Part shown: one piece after another, positions 36,423 through 47,349 of the stretch
Position numbering within the stretch: position 1 is the stretch's first letter
Layout of the letters: each line of letters starts with the position of its first letter
Source of the DNA: Deltaproteobacteria bacterium
GTDB lineage: Bacteria; Desulfobacterota; Syntrophia; Syntrophales; UBA2210
DNA: 57,521 bases
NCBI GenBank assembly: GCA_016933965.1
Contig: JAFGTS010000007.1
Coordinates: forward strand, 1-57,521
Direction: 5' to 3'
Made by a program: the position numbers and the translations under genes
Notes under the pieces: generated by a model
Databases searched by the model: none
Told to the model about the DNA's origin: nothing
Seen by the model: only the letters and a program-made list of their open reading frames with translations

Positions 36423-38498
36423 ATGGCAAAGTATGAATCGAGGAATCTCAGGAACATCGCGATAGCAGGTCACGGTGGAACGGGAAAAACATCGCTCTGC
36501 GAATCTATGATGTTTGTCAGTGGAAAAACGGATAAGCTCGGCCGTGTTGACGACGGCTCCTCCTCACTCGACTTTGAGCCGGAAGAGCAAAAGAGACATA
36601 TATCGATCAACCTCGCCGTCAATTTCTTCGACTGGAGCAAGAGAAAGATCAACATAATAGACACTCCCGGTGACAGCAACTTTTCCTTTGATATGAGATA
36701 CGGTCTTCGTGCCGCCGACAGCGCGGTGATCGTCATCGACGCTTCGAGCGGTGTCGAGTTCCAGACCGAGAATGTCTGGCGATACGCCGATGAACTGAAA
36801 CTTCCCCGTATCGTCTATATCAGCAAGATGGATCGAGAACGGGCAGATTTCTTCTCGGCCATCAAGAGCGTGAATCAGGTTCTGGGCAGAAAGATCACCA
36901 TCTGCTATCTCCCCATCGGAGCGGAGCAGTCTTTCAGGGGTCTTATAGACCTGATCACTATGAAGGCCCTTCTCTACGACGGCCCGAAACCGAAAAAGGA
37001 AGACATCCCGGCAGACCTGATGGAGACGGCGCAAAGTTACCGGGAATCGATGGTGGAGGATATCGCCGAATGCGACGAAGAACTGATGGAAAAATATCTT
37101 GATGAGGGAGAACTTTCGATCGAGGACATCGAGCGTGGACTGCGCAAGGGCATTCATTCGGGTGAACTGGTTCCGGCCATTTGCGGTTGCTCTCTCGCTG
37201 CAACGGGAATCTCCGAACTCATTGACATGATAGTTGAATATCTCCCGTCCCCTGTCGATCGGGGTCCCCTGTCCGGGCGAAAACCGAATTCAGATGACAG
37301 GGAGGAACGGTTACCTGACGAGTCAGCACCGTTTTCGGCGCTCGTCTTTAAAACAATCGCCGATCCCTACGCCGGCAAATTGACGATCTTCCGGGTTTAT
37401 TCCGGCACACTCACATCTGACTCGAACTTCTATAATGCGACGAAAAAACTGAGCGAGCGCCCCGGCAATTTATTCTACCTGGAAGGAAAGACCCAGAAGC
37501 CGGCTGAATCTCTTATCGCCGGAGACATCGGCGTCGTTGCCAAGCTCAAGGAAACAGCCACGGGAAATACCATGTGCGACGAGAAAACCCCTATCATCTA
37601 TGATCCCGTGCCGCCCATTAAGGCCGTCGTTTCCTACGCGGTGGAACCCAAGTCAAAGGGTGACGAAGAAAAGATCGTATCATCCCTGAACAGATTGACC
37701 GAGGAAGACCCGACCCTTTCCATCAGGCGAAACGACGAAACGAAAGAGACGATTCTTTCCGGCGTCGGGCAGGTGCATATTGATGTTACGGTGGAAAAGC
37801 TGAAAAGAAAATTCGGCGTTGAGATGACCTTCCGAAAACCGAAGGTCCCATATAAGGAAACGATCAAAGGCAAGACAAATATTCAAGGCAAGTATAAGAA
37901 GCAGTCCGGGGGACGGGGTCAGTATGGTGACGCCTGGCTCGATATCGAACCGATGCCCCGTGGCGAGGGATTCGAATTTGTCGATAGGATCGTGGGAGGT
38001 GTGGTGCCACGACAGTACATTCCCGCCGTGGAAAAAGGCATCGTTGAAGCCATGGAGGAAGGGATTATCGCCGGGTATCCTGTTGTCGACGTCCGGGTAT
38101 CCCTTGTTGACGGCTCTTACCACACCGTGGATTCATCGGAAATGGCATTCAAGATAGCCGCATCAATGGGCTTCAAGAAAGGGTTCATGCAGTGCCAGCC
38201 GACACTGCTCGAACCGATCGTTAATATCACCATAGAGATCCCCGACGATTATACGGGGGATATCATCGGTGACCTCAACAGCCGCAGGGGACGGGTCCTT
38301 GGAATGGACAAGGAAGGGCGAATCCAGATCATCCGCGGGCAGGTCCCCCTTGCCGAGATTCTCGACTACGCGCCGGACATGACATCAATGACAAGCGGGC
38401 GGGGAACGTTCTCCTATGACATCTCCCATTACGAAGAGGTCCCGGCGCATCTTCAGGAAAAGGTCATCGCGGAGTCCCAGAAAAAGAAGGAGGAATGA
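36423..38498 (+). CDS. Elongation factor G paralogue with altered GTPase motifs
   Basis: A 691-residue protein with the complete EF-G domain order. The G1 motif is GHGGTGKT (16-23). G3 is DTPGD (80-84): the catalytic histidine of the usual DTPGH is Asp84. G2 has RHIS instead of RGIT, and the NKxD motif is SKMD (134-137). Domain IV shows GGRGQYGDAWLDIEP and the C-terminal domain V GDLNSRRGRVLGM. The start at 36423 has GAAGGA before it; the frame is open to 36369 without support. Such paralogues exist in many bacteria and their role is not settled. Reduced or different GTPase use is inferred from Asp84. Confidence 0.93.
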   Translation: MAKYESRNLRNIAIAGHGGTGKTSLCESMMFVSGKTDKLGRVDDGSSSLDFEPEEQKRHISINLAVNFFDWSKRKINIIDTPGDSNFSFDMRYGLRAADSAVIVIDASSGVEFQTENVWRYADELKLPRIVYISKMDRERADFFSAIKSVNQVLGRKITICYLPIGAEQSFRGLIDLITMKALLYDGPKPKKEDIPADLMETAQSYRESMVEDIAECDEELMEKYLDEGELSIEDIERGLRKGIHSGELVPAICGCSLAATGISELIDMIVEYLPSPVDRGPLSGRKPNSDDREERLPDESAPFSALVFKTIADPYAGKLTIFRVYSGTLTSDSNFYNATKKLSERPGNLFYLEGKTQKPAESLIAGDIGVVAKLKETATGNTMCDEKTPIIYDPVPPIKAVVSYAVEPKSKGDEEKIVSSLNRLTEEDPTLSIRRNDETKETILSGVGQVHIDVTVEKLKRKFGVEMTFRKPKVPYKETIKGKTNIQGKYKKQSGGRGQYGDAWLDIEPMPRGEGFEFVDRIVGGVVPRQYIPAVEKGIVEAMEEGIIAGYPVVDVRVSLVDGSYHTVDSSEMAFKIAASMGFKKGFMQCQPTLLEPIVNITIEIPDDYTGDIIGDLNSRRGRVLGMDKEGRIQIIRGQVPLAEILDYAPDMTSMTSGRGTFSYDISHYEEVPAHLQEKVIAESQKKKEE

Positions 38499-38505
38499 CC
38501 TCCCC

Positions 38506-38994
38506 TTGTTCTCGGCCGCCATCATAACAGTCAGCGATAAGGGGTCCCGCGGCGAGAGAGAAGACCTGAGCGGGAAAGAGATCATGGACCTGTTGAAGGA
38601 GACGCCTTTTCAGGTTGTTGCCTATGAAATCATTCCGGACGACACCGACAGGATAGAAACAACCCTTATCGAATATTCCGACGGGAAAAACATAGATCTT
38701 ATCATTACGACGGGAGGCACGGGCGTTGGTCCCCGCGATGTTACGCCCGACGCTACCCGGCGCATCATGGACAAGGAGATTCCCGGCATGGCTGAAGCCA
38801 TGAGGCGGGAAAGCATGAATAAAACGCCTCACGCCATGATATCGAGGGCGTTGGCGGTAATCAGAAAAGAAACGCTCATCATCAATCTGCCCGGAAGCCC
38901 CCGGGGCGCGCGGGAAAACCTTCAGGTCATCCTTCCCGCGCTGAAACATGCCGTTGAAAAGATCAAGGGAGATGAATCAGATTGTGCTTCCTGA
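38506..38994 (+). CDS. mogA: Molybdopterin adenylyltransferase family protein
   Basis: A 162-residue MogA/MoaB-type protein of molybdenum cofactor synthesis. TVSDKGSRGEREDLSG is at the N-terminus, TTGGTGVGPRDVTPDAT is the MPT-binding loop, and LPGSPRGARENL follows. No ATG is available in frame; TTG at 38506 gives the family N-terminus, with AAGGAGG in the last EF-G codons as binding site. It follows the EF-G paralogue by 7 nt. Its 3' end overlaps the convergent Mut7-C gene by 32 bp. Confidence 0.93.
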   Translation: MFSAAIITVSDKGSRGEREDLSGKEIMDLLKETPFQVVAYEIIPDDTDRIETTLIEYSDGKNIDLIITTGGTGVGPRDVTPDATRRIMDKEIPGMAEAMRRESMNKTPHAMISRALAVIRKETLIINLPGSPRGARENLQVILPALKHAVEKIKGDESDCAS

Positions 38995-39430
38995 GGTATC
39001 GGAGCATGTTTTCTCTGTGGGTACCGGCCCAGTAGACCCTGCGGCACCGGGGACACCGGAGAAAACTTTCCTGCGTCTGAAAGACGTACGGCGGAACCAG
39101 CCCTTCCGCATCCTGCCGGGGCATGTCTTCAAGATGGATGTTGCAGTGAAGGCAGAGGGTCAGCATATTCCGCGGGTCCGGATGAAGGGAGAGCCCGTGC
39201 AATACTTCCGCGACCTGGTCCACCGGCCGGTCCGAGCGGATGAGAAGCATGCTGCCGAGGTAATCCCTTCGGGTCATGTCCCTTCGCCTGGTGAGAACCG
39301 TTCGATCCTCCCGAAGGCCGCGGTTCAGCAGCGTCCTATCGATCCCGCCCCGGCTGTAGACCGTATCATACCCCAGGATGCGCAGCAGCTTGACCAGTTT
39401 TCCAAGGGTAGGATCGGCTATGAATTTCAT
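38963..39430 (-). CDS. Mut7-C RNase domain protein
   Basis: A 155-residue protein. KFIADPTLGKLVKLLRILGYDT is the start of the Mut7-C domain, a PIN-like fold, with Asp6 as likely acidic residue; VLTRRRDM follows. The C-terminus has a zinc-ribbon pair CLHC and CPRC. The start at 39430 fits the family and lies 7 nt after the LapA stop; there is no binding site, so coupling is probable. The domain is predicted to be an RNase. It overlaps mogA at the 3' end. Confidence 0.88.
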   Translation of the reverse strand: MKFIADPTLGKLVKLLRILGYDTVYSRGGIDRTLLNRGLREDRTVLTRRRDMTRRDYLGSMLLIRSDRPVDQVAEVLHGLSLHPDPRNMLTLCLHCNIHLEDMPRQDAEGLVPPYVFQTQESFLRCPRCRRVYWAGTHRENMLRYLRKHNLIHLP

Positions 39431-39437
39431 TGAAATA

Positions 39438-39746
39438 CTAAACTTTGGAGGCCTCACCACCTGAATTCACAGGAAGAGTTTCACCCTGCGGTTGCTGTCG
39501 TTTCAGCAGCCGTATTCGTTTCTCAAGTCTTTTGACCTTCCAGGATAGCCGGAAACGCTCGAACACATTCAGAAATGCCGCAAGGATGAAACCCGCGCCG
39601 AAGGATATGAAGATGAGCAGATAGAGATGTATGGTATATCCCTCCATGCCATAGTAGGTCAGGGTCACGAGGGTATTGTTCTCCAGAGAAAAAGTGATGA
39701 AAAAAAGCATGACTATCATACCGATAACAACATAGATAAACTTCAT
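39438..39746 (-). CDS. LapA-domain small membrane protein
   Basis: A 102-residue protein with two membrane segments (about 2-20 and 42-64) and a basic, helical C-terminus (KVKRLEKRIRLLKRQ). LENNTLVTLTYYG between the segments is the LapA/YciS (DUF1049) pattern. GAGGAGG precedes the ATG. The start lies 1 nt after the HIT gene stop. YciS/LapA in E. coli takes part in lipopolysaccharide assembly; here only the fold is indicated. Confidence 0.83.
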   Translation of the reverse strand: MKFIYVVIGMIVMLFFITFSLENNTLVTLTYYGMEGYTIHLYLLIFISFGAGFILAAFLNVFERFRLSWKVKRLEKRIRLLKRQQPQGETLPVNSGGEASKV

Positions 39747-39747
39747 C

Positions 39748-40230
39748 TCAGACCTCCTCGTAATTTTGAAAACAGGGCAATAAAACACTCCGTGTCGTTT
39801 CAATGTCTTCAGGAATGACCCTCACCTCTCCTAAAACCGTCGTAAAGTTCGTATCACCGATCCAACGCGGAACGATATGGAGGTGAAGATGACAGTCCAC
39901 GCCGGCGCCGGCGGCTTTACCGAGATTGATGCCGATATTGAAACCTTCCGGATTCATTGCCTGTTTCAATATCCCGATGCATCGATCGGTCAGGTTCATC
40001 ATTTCCTGTTTCTCTTCGGCCGTCATATCCGAGATCTCGCAGATATGACGGTAAGGGATCACCAGGAGATGCCCCGTCGTATAGGGATATTTGTTCATCA
40101 TCACATAGCAGGACCGCCCCTCGAAAAGCACCAGGCGTGCGTCCCGTATCGAGTTCTCACAAAATATGCAGCCGTCAGGCTTCGAACTCTTCAAGTACTC
40201 CATCCGTCCGGGGGAAATTATGACATCCAT
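39748..40230 (-). CDS. HIT family hydrolase
   Basis: A 160-residue histidine-triad protein. The triad is HLHLHIV in DCHLHLHIVPRW. CIFC near residue 22 and NKYPYTTGHLLVIPYRH are typical of the Fhit/AP4A-phosphorylase-like branch. It is likely to act on a dinucleoside polyphosphate or a nucleoside phosphate; the substrate is not determined. Gene order: phosphodiesterase, HIT, LapA, Mut7-C. Confidence 0.93.
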   Translation of the reverse strand: MDVIISPGRMEYLKSSKPDGCIFCENSIRDARLVLFEGRSCYVMMNKYPYTTGHLLVIPYRHICEISDMTAEEKQEMMNLTDRCIGILKQAMNPEGFNIGINLGKAAGAGVDCHLHLHIVPRWIGDTNFTTVLGEVRVIPEDIETTRSVLLPCFQNYEEV

Positions 40231-40264
40231 ATTGCCGTCACCGGGTTTTATAATACCCGTCTCT

Positions 40265-40753
40265 TTATTTTATTTCAACAATACAACCCTTGATGGTATC
40301 ACCGACTTCCAGTATTCCGACTGAATTGAAAGGAGCGAAGCGGCGGTCCGTGGGTGATCCGGGGTTGAAAAAAAGTATGTCATCGATGACCGTATTTACT
40401 GGTCGATGGGTATGACCGTAAACGATACAATGAATATCCTCGAATTCACCCAGCAATTTCTCCTCCATCCCGAAGGGTGACCCCCATCCGTGTATAAGTC
40501 CTATATGGTGGTTGTTGACCTCGACCACCTGTTTTTCCGGGAGTACCGTGCACAGGGATTGCGGGTCCATATTTCCCCTGACCGCCAACACCTCTCTGTC
40601 ACCGAAGGCGGAGAGAATATCGAGAGAGATCAGGTCTCCCGCGTGAAAGACCATGTCCACATCGTTGAAATGCTGTTCTATGATCTGTTCAAACCACGGA
40701 TTGCGTTGTGTCAGATGCGTATCCGAAACGACACCGATCTTTATCGTTTTCAT
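40265..40753 (-). CDS. YfcE/MJ0936 family metallophosphoesterase
   Basis: A 162-residue calcineurin-like phosphodiesterase. Metal ligands sit in SDTH (10-13), HAGD, RGNMD, IHGWG and YGHTHRP. Enzymes of this family hydrolyse phosphodiesters in vitro; the natural substrate is unknown. It is transcribed away from the ligA unit and lies 34 nt upstream of the HIT gene. Confidence 0.93.
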   Translation of the reverse strand: MKTIKIGVVSDTHLTQRNPWFEQIIEQHFNDVDMVFHAGDLISLDILSAFGDREVLAVRGNMDPQSLCTVLPEKQVVEVNNHHIGLIHGWGSPFGMEEKLLGEFEDIHCIVYGHTHRPVNTVIDDILFFNPGSPTDRRFAPFNSVGILEVGDTIKGCIVEIK

Positions 40754-40817
40754 TGTCTGTGTGGCATTACCATCATCCCGGGTTAAAAGACAAGAATTAT
40801 TTTACTAACCTTTTGGT

Positions 40818-40846
40818 TTGACTTTTCTTCTGTCTATGGATAGAGT
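40818..40846 (+). promoter_or_regulatory. Possible promoter of the ligA unit
   Basis: TTGACT (40818-40823), a 17-nt spacer and TAGAGT (40841-40846), about 35 nt upstream of the first gene. Confidence 0.45.
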
Positions 40847-40881
40847 ATTTATCATGGTTTCAGGGGGAAGAACGGTCAGAC

Positions 40882-43199
<2,318 letters not shown>

Positions 43200-43200
43200 A

Positions 43201-43237
43201 GGATTACGGATTATGGATTACGGATTACGGGGCACAG
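43201..43237 (+). repeat. GGATTAC array between ligA and acyP
   Basis: Five units of GGATTAC/GGATTAT begin 2 bp after the ligA stop and end a few bases before the acyP start, so the array forms the acyP leader. Confidence 0.85.
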
Positions 43238-43241
43238 GCAA

Positions 43242-43517
43242 ATGACGAAACGGGTACATGTGTATATAAGCGGCCGCGTCCAGGGTGTTTTCTTCCGGTC
43301 CGAAACGAACGATGCTGCACAGCGGCTTGGAGTGACCGGCTGGGTAAGAAATCTTCGTGACGGAAGGGTCGAGGCGCTTTTTGAGGGAGACGACGGCGCC
43401 GTGGAACAGATGGTCGCCTGGTGTTCGCAGGGACCGGCGCTTTCCCTTGTCGACCATGTTGAAACCATCGAGGAGGAATACCGGGGGGAATTTAGCGATT
43501 TTAATATCCGGTATTGA
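43242..43517 (+). CDS. acyP: Acylphosphatase
   Basis: A 91-residue enzyme that hydrolyses carboxyl-phosphate bonds. The phosphate-binding loop GRVQGVFFR carries the catalytic Arg, and GWVRNLRDGRVE the catalytic Asn. Length is normal. The ribosome binding site is poor (CAGG) because the leader is made of the repeat array. It probably shares the ligA transcript. Confidence 0.95.
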   Translation: MTKRVHVYISGRVQGVFFRSETNDAAQRLGVTGWVRNLRDGRVEALFEGDDGAVEQMVAWCSQGPALSLVDHVETIEEEYRGEFSDFNIRY

Positions 43518-43828
43518 GAGCATGCTGCCTGGATATGCTCTTTTTGAAATGATGGGCCTAAGGGATCGGAATTCGTGAACCGCAATTCGGAATATTTTTT
43601 TCGCTTCACGTTTAATACCTTACGTTGCATGCATCACGATTTACAATTTTTTTATCACATCTGTCGATTTGGCCCTCTGTAGCTGTCGATATTGACAACG
43701 TGGTAACAAAAGTCTATGTATGAATTTCACCAATTTAGCTTGACCATCATCCCTCCCGATGCTATGAATTTATGCGATACAGGGTGCGGTGGGAAAAGCG
43801 ACCCCGCCGGTAATGATCGAGGGGATCC
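43518..43828. other. Gene-free stretch with a promoter candidate
   Basis: A degenerate GGAATTCG/CAATTCGG remnant of the left-end array lies at about 43565-43595. TTGACA (43692-43697), 17 nt and TATGTA (43715-43720) make a promoter candidate for the next gene. A weak hairpin around 43790-43811 precedes its ribosome binding site. No gene is seen. Confidence 0.55.
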
Positions 43829-44482
43829 ATGCAAAAATCCAACGGAATGAAATCTTCCCTGCTGGTGACGATGCTGATACTTATAAGCACCATCCTGTTC
43901 TTTGCTCAACCGGTTCATGCCGATGACTGGCGCTATGCCCTGGGAATCAGCTACATGAACGTCTATTCTGAATTAGCAGATACCTTTGAAAAAAATTTGG
44001 ATTACGCCGGCGTCTCGGATACAGAAGAAGGTGCAATTCCGGCAGGTATTAATTTCCAACCATATTTACAGTTTGATAACGGCATGCGGATCGGTGTCGG
44101 TCTCGGCCCATGTTCATATATGTATGGGAATGTGGACTATATAGACACACCGGTAAATTTTAATGTCGGCTATACATTTAATAATTCAGGATCAATTTCA
44201 CCCTATTTCAGGATGGGGTTTATCCGACACATTATCGCCGGCGATTACGTCAAGGGCACCGATCCCGGTTTCTTCGGAGCTGTCGGTGTTGAATTTCTCA
44301 GAGATAGATCGATCAGCTACGGACTGGAAATGGTCTATGATACATGTGAGATCAGGGCAGAAAGTAAAAAGGAAATTCGATGGACAGATATAACCGGTAC
44401 GGCCCAGGTTTCAACTTTCGTGTCATCAAAAACCGAAAGATACAAAGTGGCACTCTCATTCAACTTTTATGTTATTTTTTAG
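43829..44482 (+). CDS. Probable outer-membrane beta-barrel protein
   Basis: A 217-residue protein with a signal peptide (about 1-31, cleavage near VHA). The rest has alternating residues and Gly/aromatic-rich strands (RIGVGLGPCSYMYGN, VNFNVGYTFNN, GFFGAVGVEFL), and ends in SFNFYVIF with a terminal Phe, as in BAM substrates. Size suggests an 8-strand barrel. GAGGGG precedes the ATG. No specific family is recognised, and it stands alone. Confidence 0.75.
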   Translation: MQKSNGMKSSLLVTMLILISTILFFAQPVHADDWRYALGISYMNVYSELADTFEKNLDYAGVSDTEEGAIPAGINFQPYLQFDNGMRIGVGLGPCSYMYGNVDYIDTPVNFNVGYTFNNSGSISPYFRMGFIRHIIAGDYVKGTDPGFFGAVGVEFLRDRSISYGLEMVYDTCEIRAESKKEIRWTDITGTAQVSTFVSSKTERYKVALSFNFYVIF

Positions 44483-44619
44483 GCCCTTCTATTTTTCACA
44501 TCTGTGTCATCCAGAATATTGATTTTCTATAATTCTCATTGATTTTTTTACCGGATTCTGTATGTTTTGCCTCAGTGCAATACGAAGCATGCAGGTCACG
44601 GGATCCGGAGCCACAAACG

Positions 44620-45102
44620 ATGAAAATAAAATTCTTTACCGTTGGCGGAACAATAGACAAGATATATTTTGACCGTAAGAACACCTATGAAGTAGGGGAA
44701 TCCCTCCTGAACGAGATACTTCGTGAGGCGAACGTCGGTTTTGAATATGAAATAGAATCGGTTCTGAAAAAGGACAGCCTCGACTTCACCGATGAAGACC
44801 GCCTGATCATCCACGGGAAAATTTCGAGCGAGCCGGAGCGATTGATCGTTATCACCCATGGCACAGACACCATGGTGGAAACCGCCCGGGTCCTTGAAGA
44901 CATCCGCGATAAGGTCATCGTCCTGACAGGCTCAATGCAACCGGCGCGGTTCAGAACAAGCGACGCCGTCTTCAATGTGGGAAGCGCCATAGCGGCCGTC
45001 CAGTCAAAACCGCCCGGCATCTATATCGCCATGAGCGGAACCATCTTTGAGTCACACCGGGTCAGAAAGAACGTCGACAAGGGCTGTTTTGAGGAAATCT
45101 GA
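44620..45102 (+). CDS. Short asparaginase-domain protein
   Basis: A 160-residue protein equal to the N-terminal domain of L-asparaginase. The first threonine motif is TVGGTIDKIYFD (8-19) and the second THGTDTMVETA. The second (C-terminal) domain is absent. Stand-alone proteins of this size occur in other bacteria, so truncation is not certain. The start is ATG 44620 with GGAG 9 nt upstream; the open frame back to 44539 is unsupported. Activity on asparagine is unproven for this short form. Confidence 0.85.
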   Translation: MKIKFFTVGGTIDKIYFDRKNTYEVGESLLNEILREANVGFEYEIESVLKKDSLDFTDEDRLIIHGKISSEPERLIVITHGTDTMVETARVLEDIRDKVIVLTGSMQPARFRTSDAVFNVGSAIAAVQSKPPGIYIAMSGTIFESHRVRKNVDKGCFEEI

Positions 45103-45138
45103 TATGGTTCCCGATCCTGCTTACTTCCTGCCGCCTGT

Positions 45139-45414
45139 TTAAATCGCCGGTGACAATTCAATTTTTATGAGATCCTCAGCTACCTGAAGGTCACCATGGC
45201 AGGCGGTCCAGCATTGCGCTGCCACGTCCACCTGGTCGCACTCTGGGAACAGGTGGGTCAGGGCAAGCTTGCCCACGCCCGCTTCAGAGGCGATCAACCC
45301 CGCCAGGGATGGTGTCAGGTGTCCCGTTATCTTCATCTCATCTGGCATGGCTGATTCGCACACGATCAGGTCGGCGAATGCAGTAATTTTTTTCTCTGGT
45401 AATGTACATGATTT
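45139..45414 (-). pseudogene. 3' remnant of an MBL-fold hydrolase
   Basis: Frame open from 45414 (a TGA lies just before) with FADLIVCESAMP, GHLTPSLAGLIASEAG, LALTHLFPE and AEDLIKIEL. This is the end of a metallo-beta-lactamase-fold protein of the RNase Z-like/ElaC type: the His of GHLTPS and of LTHLFP are late metal ligands. The first about 170 residues, with the HxHxDH motif, are missing, and no piece of it lies upstream, where the EamA gene starts on the other strand. The remnant is probably not functional. Confidence 0.7.
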
Positions 45415-45433
45415 TCAAATAAAGGAAATGTCC

Positions 45434-46294
45434 ATGACTCCCTGGTTTCTCTTTACTGTTGGAGCGCTCGTTCTTTTCGGTGTTCAGCGCTTCCTGTACA
45501 AGGTTTCCGCTGAACGAGGATGCAATACGGCATGGACGAGTTTCGCCTTCATGGGTACCGTGGCGGCCCTCAGTACCGCCTTTTTCATTGCCACTGCTCA
45601 AAAGGTGGAAGGATTCGCCTTTTTTATCATCATTTCCTTTGTCAACAGCGCCACTTTTCTTACGGGAACAATGACAACCATGGAGGCGTTGAAACGGGTC
45701 CCCGCAAGCATCGCCTACCCCTTGATACGACTGAACACGGGTATCGTGGTCATTTTTTCGGTCCTGTATTTCAAGGATGACCTGTCCCCCTGCCAGGTCG
45801 GAGGAATCCTTCTGGCAATGGTCGTCATCTTGCTCCTTGCGGGCCTTGACGATGAGCGAAAGAATTCGCGGGGAGAAACGCGCGCCGGGCTGCTGCTCGT
45901 TTTCGTTGCGTCCCTGGCGGGAGCGATCGCCGCGATATCAAGCAAGTTCGCCGCCCTTCACACCAATATCCTGGGATTCATGGCCCTCTCGTACCTGATG
46001 AGCATGGTCTTTTCCTTTGCCTTGAGAAACAGGCTTCAAAGAAACGGGGAAAACGGCTGCGCCGGCGAAGCCCTGCGTATCGGGTTTTTCATGGGATTGG
46101 TCAATTTTCTCGGGTTCTACTCGCTCCTTCGCGCCCTGTCCATGGGCCCTCTGTCGCTTATCATATCCATAACAGGGATGTATTTCATTGTGGCGATCAT
46201 ACTTTCCCTTATCTTCTACCGGGAACGGTTGACCTTCACGCGGGTGTTCGCAATTATCCTGACGGTCCTTTCGATCGTCCTGATGAGAATGTAG
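45434..46294 (+). CDS. EamA/DMT superfamily transporter
   Basis: A 286-residue protein of about ten membrane segments in two halves of five. RVPASIAYPLIRLNTG ends the first half and SMGPLSLIISITGMYF the second, as in the drug/metabolite transporter family. AGGA with 7-nt spacing supports ATG 45434; the upstream ATG 45428 has none. The substrate is unknown. Its start faces the MBL remnant, so a deletion at this border is possible. Confidence 0.88.
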   Translation: MTPWFLFTVGALVLFGVQRFLYKVSAERGCNTAWTSFAFMGTVAALSTAFFIATAQKVEGFAFFIIISFVNSATFLTGTMTTMEALKRVPASIAYPLIRLNTGIVVIFSVLYFKDDLSPCQVGGILLAMVVILLLAGLDDERKNSRGETRAGLLLVFVASLAGAIAAISSKFAALHTNILGFMALSYLMSMVFSFALRNRLQRNGENGCAGEALRIGFFMGLVNFLGFYSLLRALSMGPLSLIISITGMYFIVAIILSLIFYRERLTFTRVFAIILTVLSIVLMRM

Positions 46295-46319
46295 ACCAAT
46301 TCCTTTCCGCAGGCCTTTC

Positions 46320-47300
46320 TTACGCCCCCGTGAGAAAGCGACGGGGGTTTTCGATCATCATGGTGTCGATCTGGTCCTGCGTAACGCCGGCTTTAAGCAA
46401 TGCCGGTATAATGTTTTCAAAAATGTTCGTCGGGCTCCAGCGGGGCATCACCATACTCACGATCTCGGTAACACCCGGCCTTCCAAGCCAGTGATTCACC
46501 CAGTCCTGTGAAATCATGATCTGGTGAGCGTATCCCACACCAAGGAGGCCGATCAGGCAGGCTTTCCGCCTCTCATCGGTCGGCGCCCCCGCGAGTCCTT
46601 CTATACCGAAACGATCGAAAGAGATATATACTCCCTTTTCAAGAACGTTCATCAGGTAATTGATATCCGTATTACCGCCGATATGGCCAATGGCGATCCG
46701 TTTCGGATCCGCCCCCTCGCTGATGAGAAGGTCCGCCTGTTCCGGTCCCATTGTTCCCTCTTCCGTATGTGTGATTATCGAGACCCCCTCTTCCCTGGAA
46801 ACATGTGCCGCCGCTTTGAAGAACATTTCTTCGTAAGCGGTTATCGTCCCCTTGCTTGAGGCCAGCTTGAAGACGGATGGTTTTATGCCCGTTTCTCCGA
46901 TGCCCTCGGTGACCTCTTTTTTGAACATCTCCTGTATCTGGGCAACCCCGTCGCCAAGCTGACTCCGCAATTTGAAATAAGCGGACGCGCCTTCCGCCTC
47001 GGAATAGAAACCGCTTGAGCAGATAATGTTCATGCCGGTCTTCTCGGCTATCTCTCTGAGAATTTCAGGATTCCGGCCGGTTTCATTCGGTGTTGCATCA
47101 ACGATGGTATTGACACCATGAGCCCGTACCTTTTCTACCATTTCGAGCCCGGCCTTCAGGCACCCTTCCCGGTCAAAGGGGCCAAGTGTCACATCCCCCG
47201 ACCATCCGGGGTATCCGAACAGGAAATGCTCATGGACGAGCGTCCTCCCCAGTTCTTCGGCTGAAACAGGCCCTAAGACAGTATTCACCTTCCCCATCAT
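46320..47300 (-). CDS. Phosphotriesterase-like metal-dependent hydrolase
   Basis: A 326-residue TIM-barrel hydrolase of the phosphotriesterase/lactonase family. Metal ligands: VHEH (His23, His25), a lysine in KPSVFKLAS, ITHTEEG, GHIGGNTD and ISQDW. AAAGGAGGTGAC lies just before the ATG. It follows the acyl-CoA synthetase by 49 nt in the same direction. In this family, lactonases and amidases are common; the substrate here is open. Confidence 0.88.
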   Translation of the reverse strand: MMGKVNTVLGPVSAEELGRTLVHEHFLFGYPGWSGDVTLGPFDREGCLKAGLEMVEKVRAHGVNTIVDATPNETGRNPEILREIAEKTGMNIICSSGFYSEAEGASAYFKLRSQLGDGVAQIQEMFKKEVTEGIGETGIKPSVFKLASSKGTITAYEEMFFKAAAHVSREEGVSIITHTEEGTMGPEQADLLISEGADPKRIAIGHIGGNTDINYLMNVLEKGVYISFDRFGIEGLAGAPTDERRKACLIGLLGVGYAHQIMISQDWVNHWLGRPGVTEIVSMVMPRWSPTNIFENIIPALLKAGVTQDQIDTMMIENPRRFLTGA

Positions 47301-47349
47301 GTCACCTCCTTTTTCCGCACACCGTGCAGTATCTTCTCAATCCTTACCC

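Noticed and set aside
43776-43828. Riboswitch (c-di-GMP type) before the barrel gene
   Set aside because: There is only a weak hairpin; the conserved core sequences of known classes are missing.
44539-44619. Longer asparaginase start
   Set aside because: Family members begin just before TVGGTID; GGAG lies correctly before 44620.
45269-45433. Extended start of the EamA transporter
   Set aside because: The extension is antisense to the MBL remnant, not hydrophobic, and the ATG at 45434 has a good binding site.
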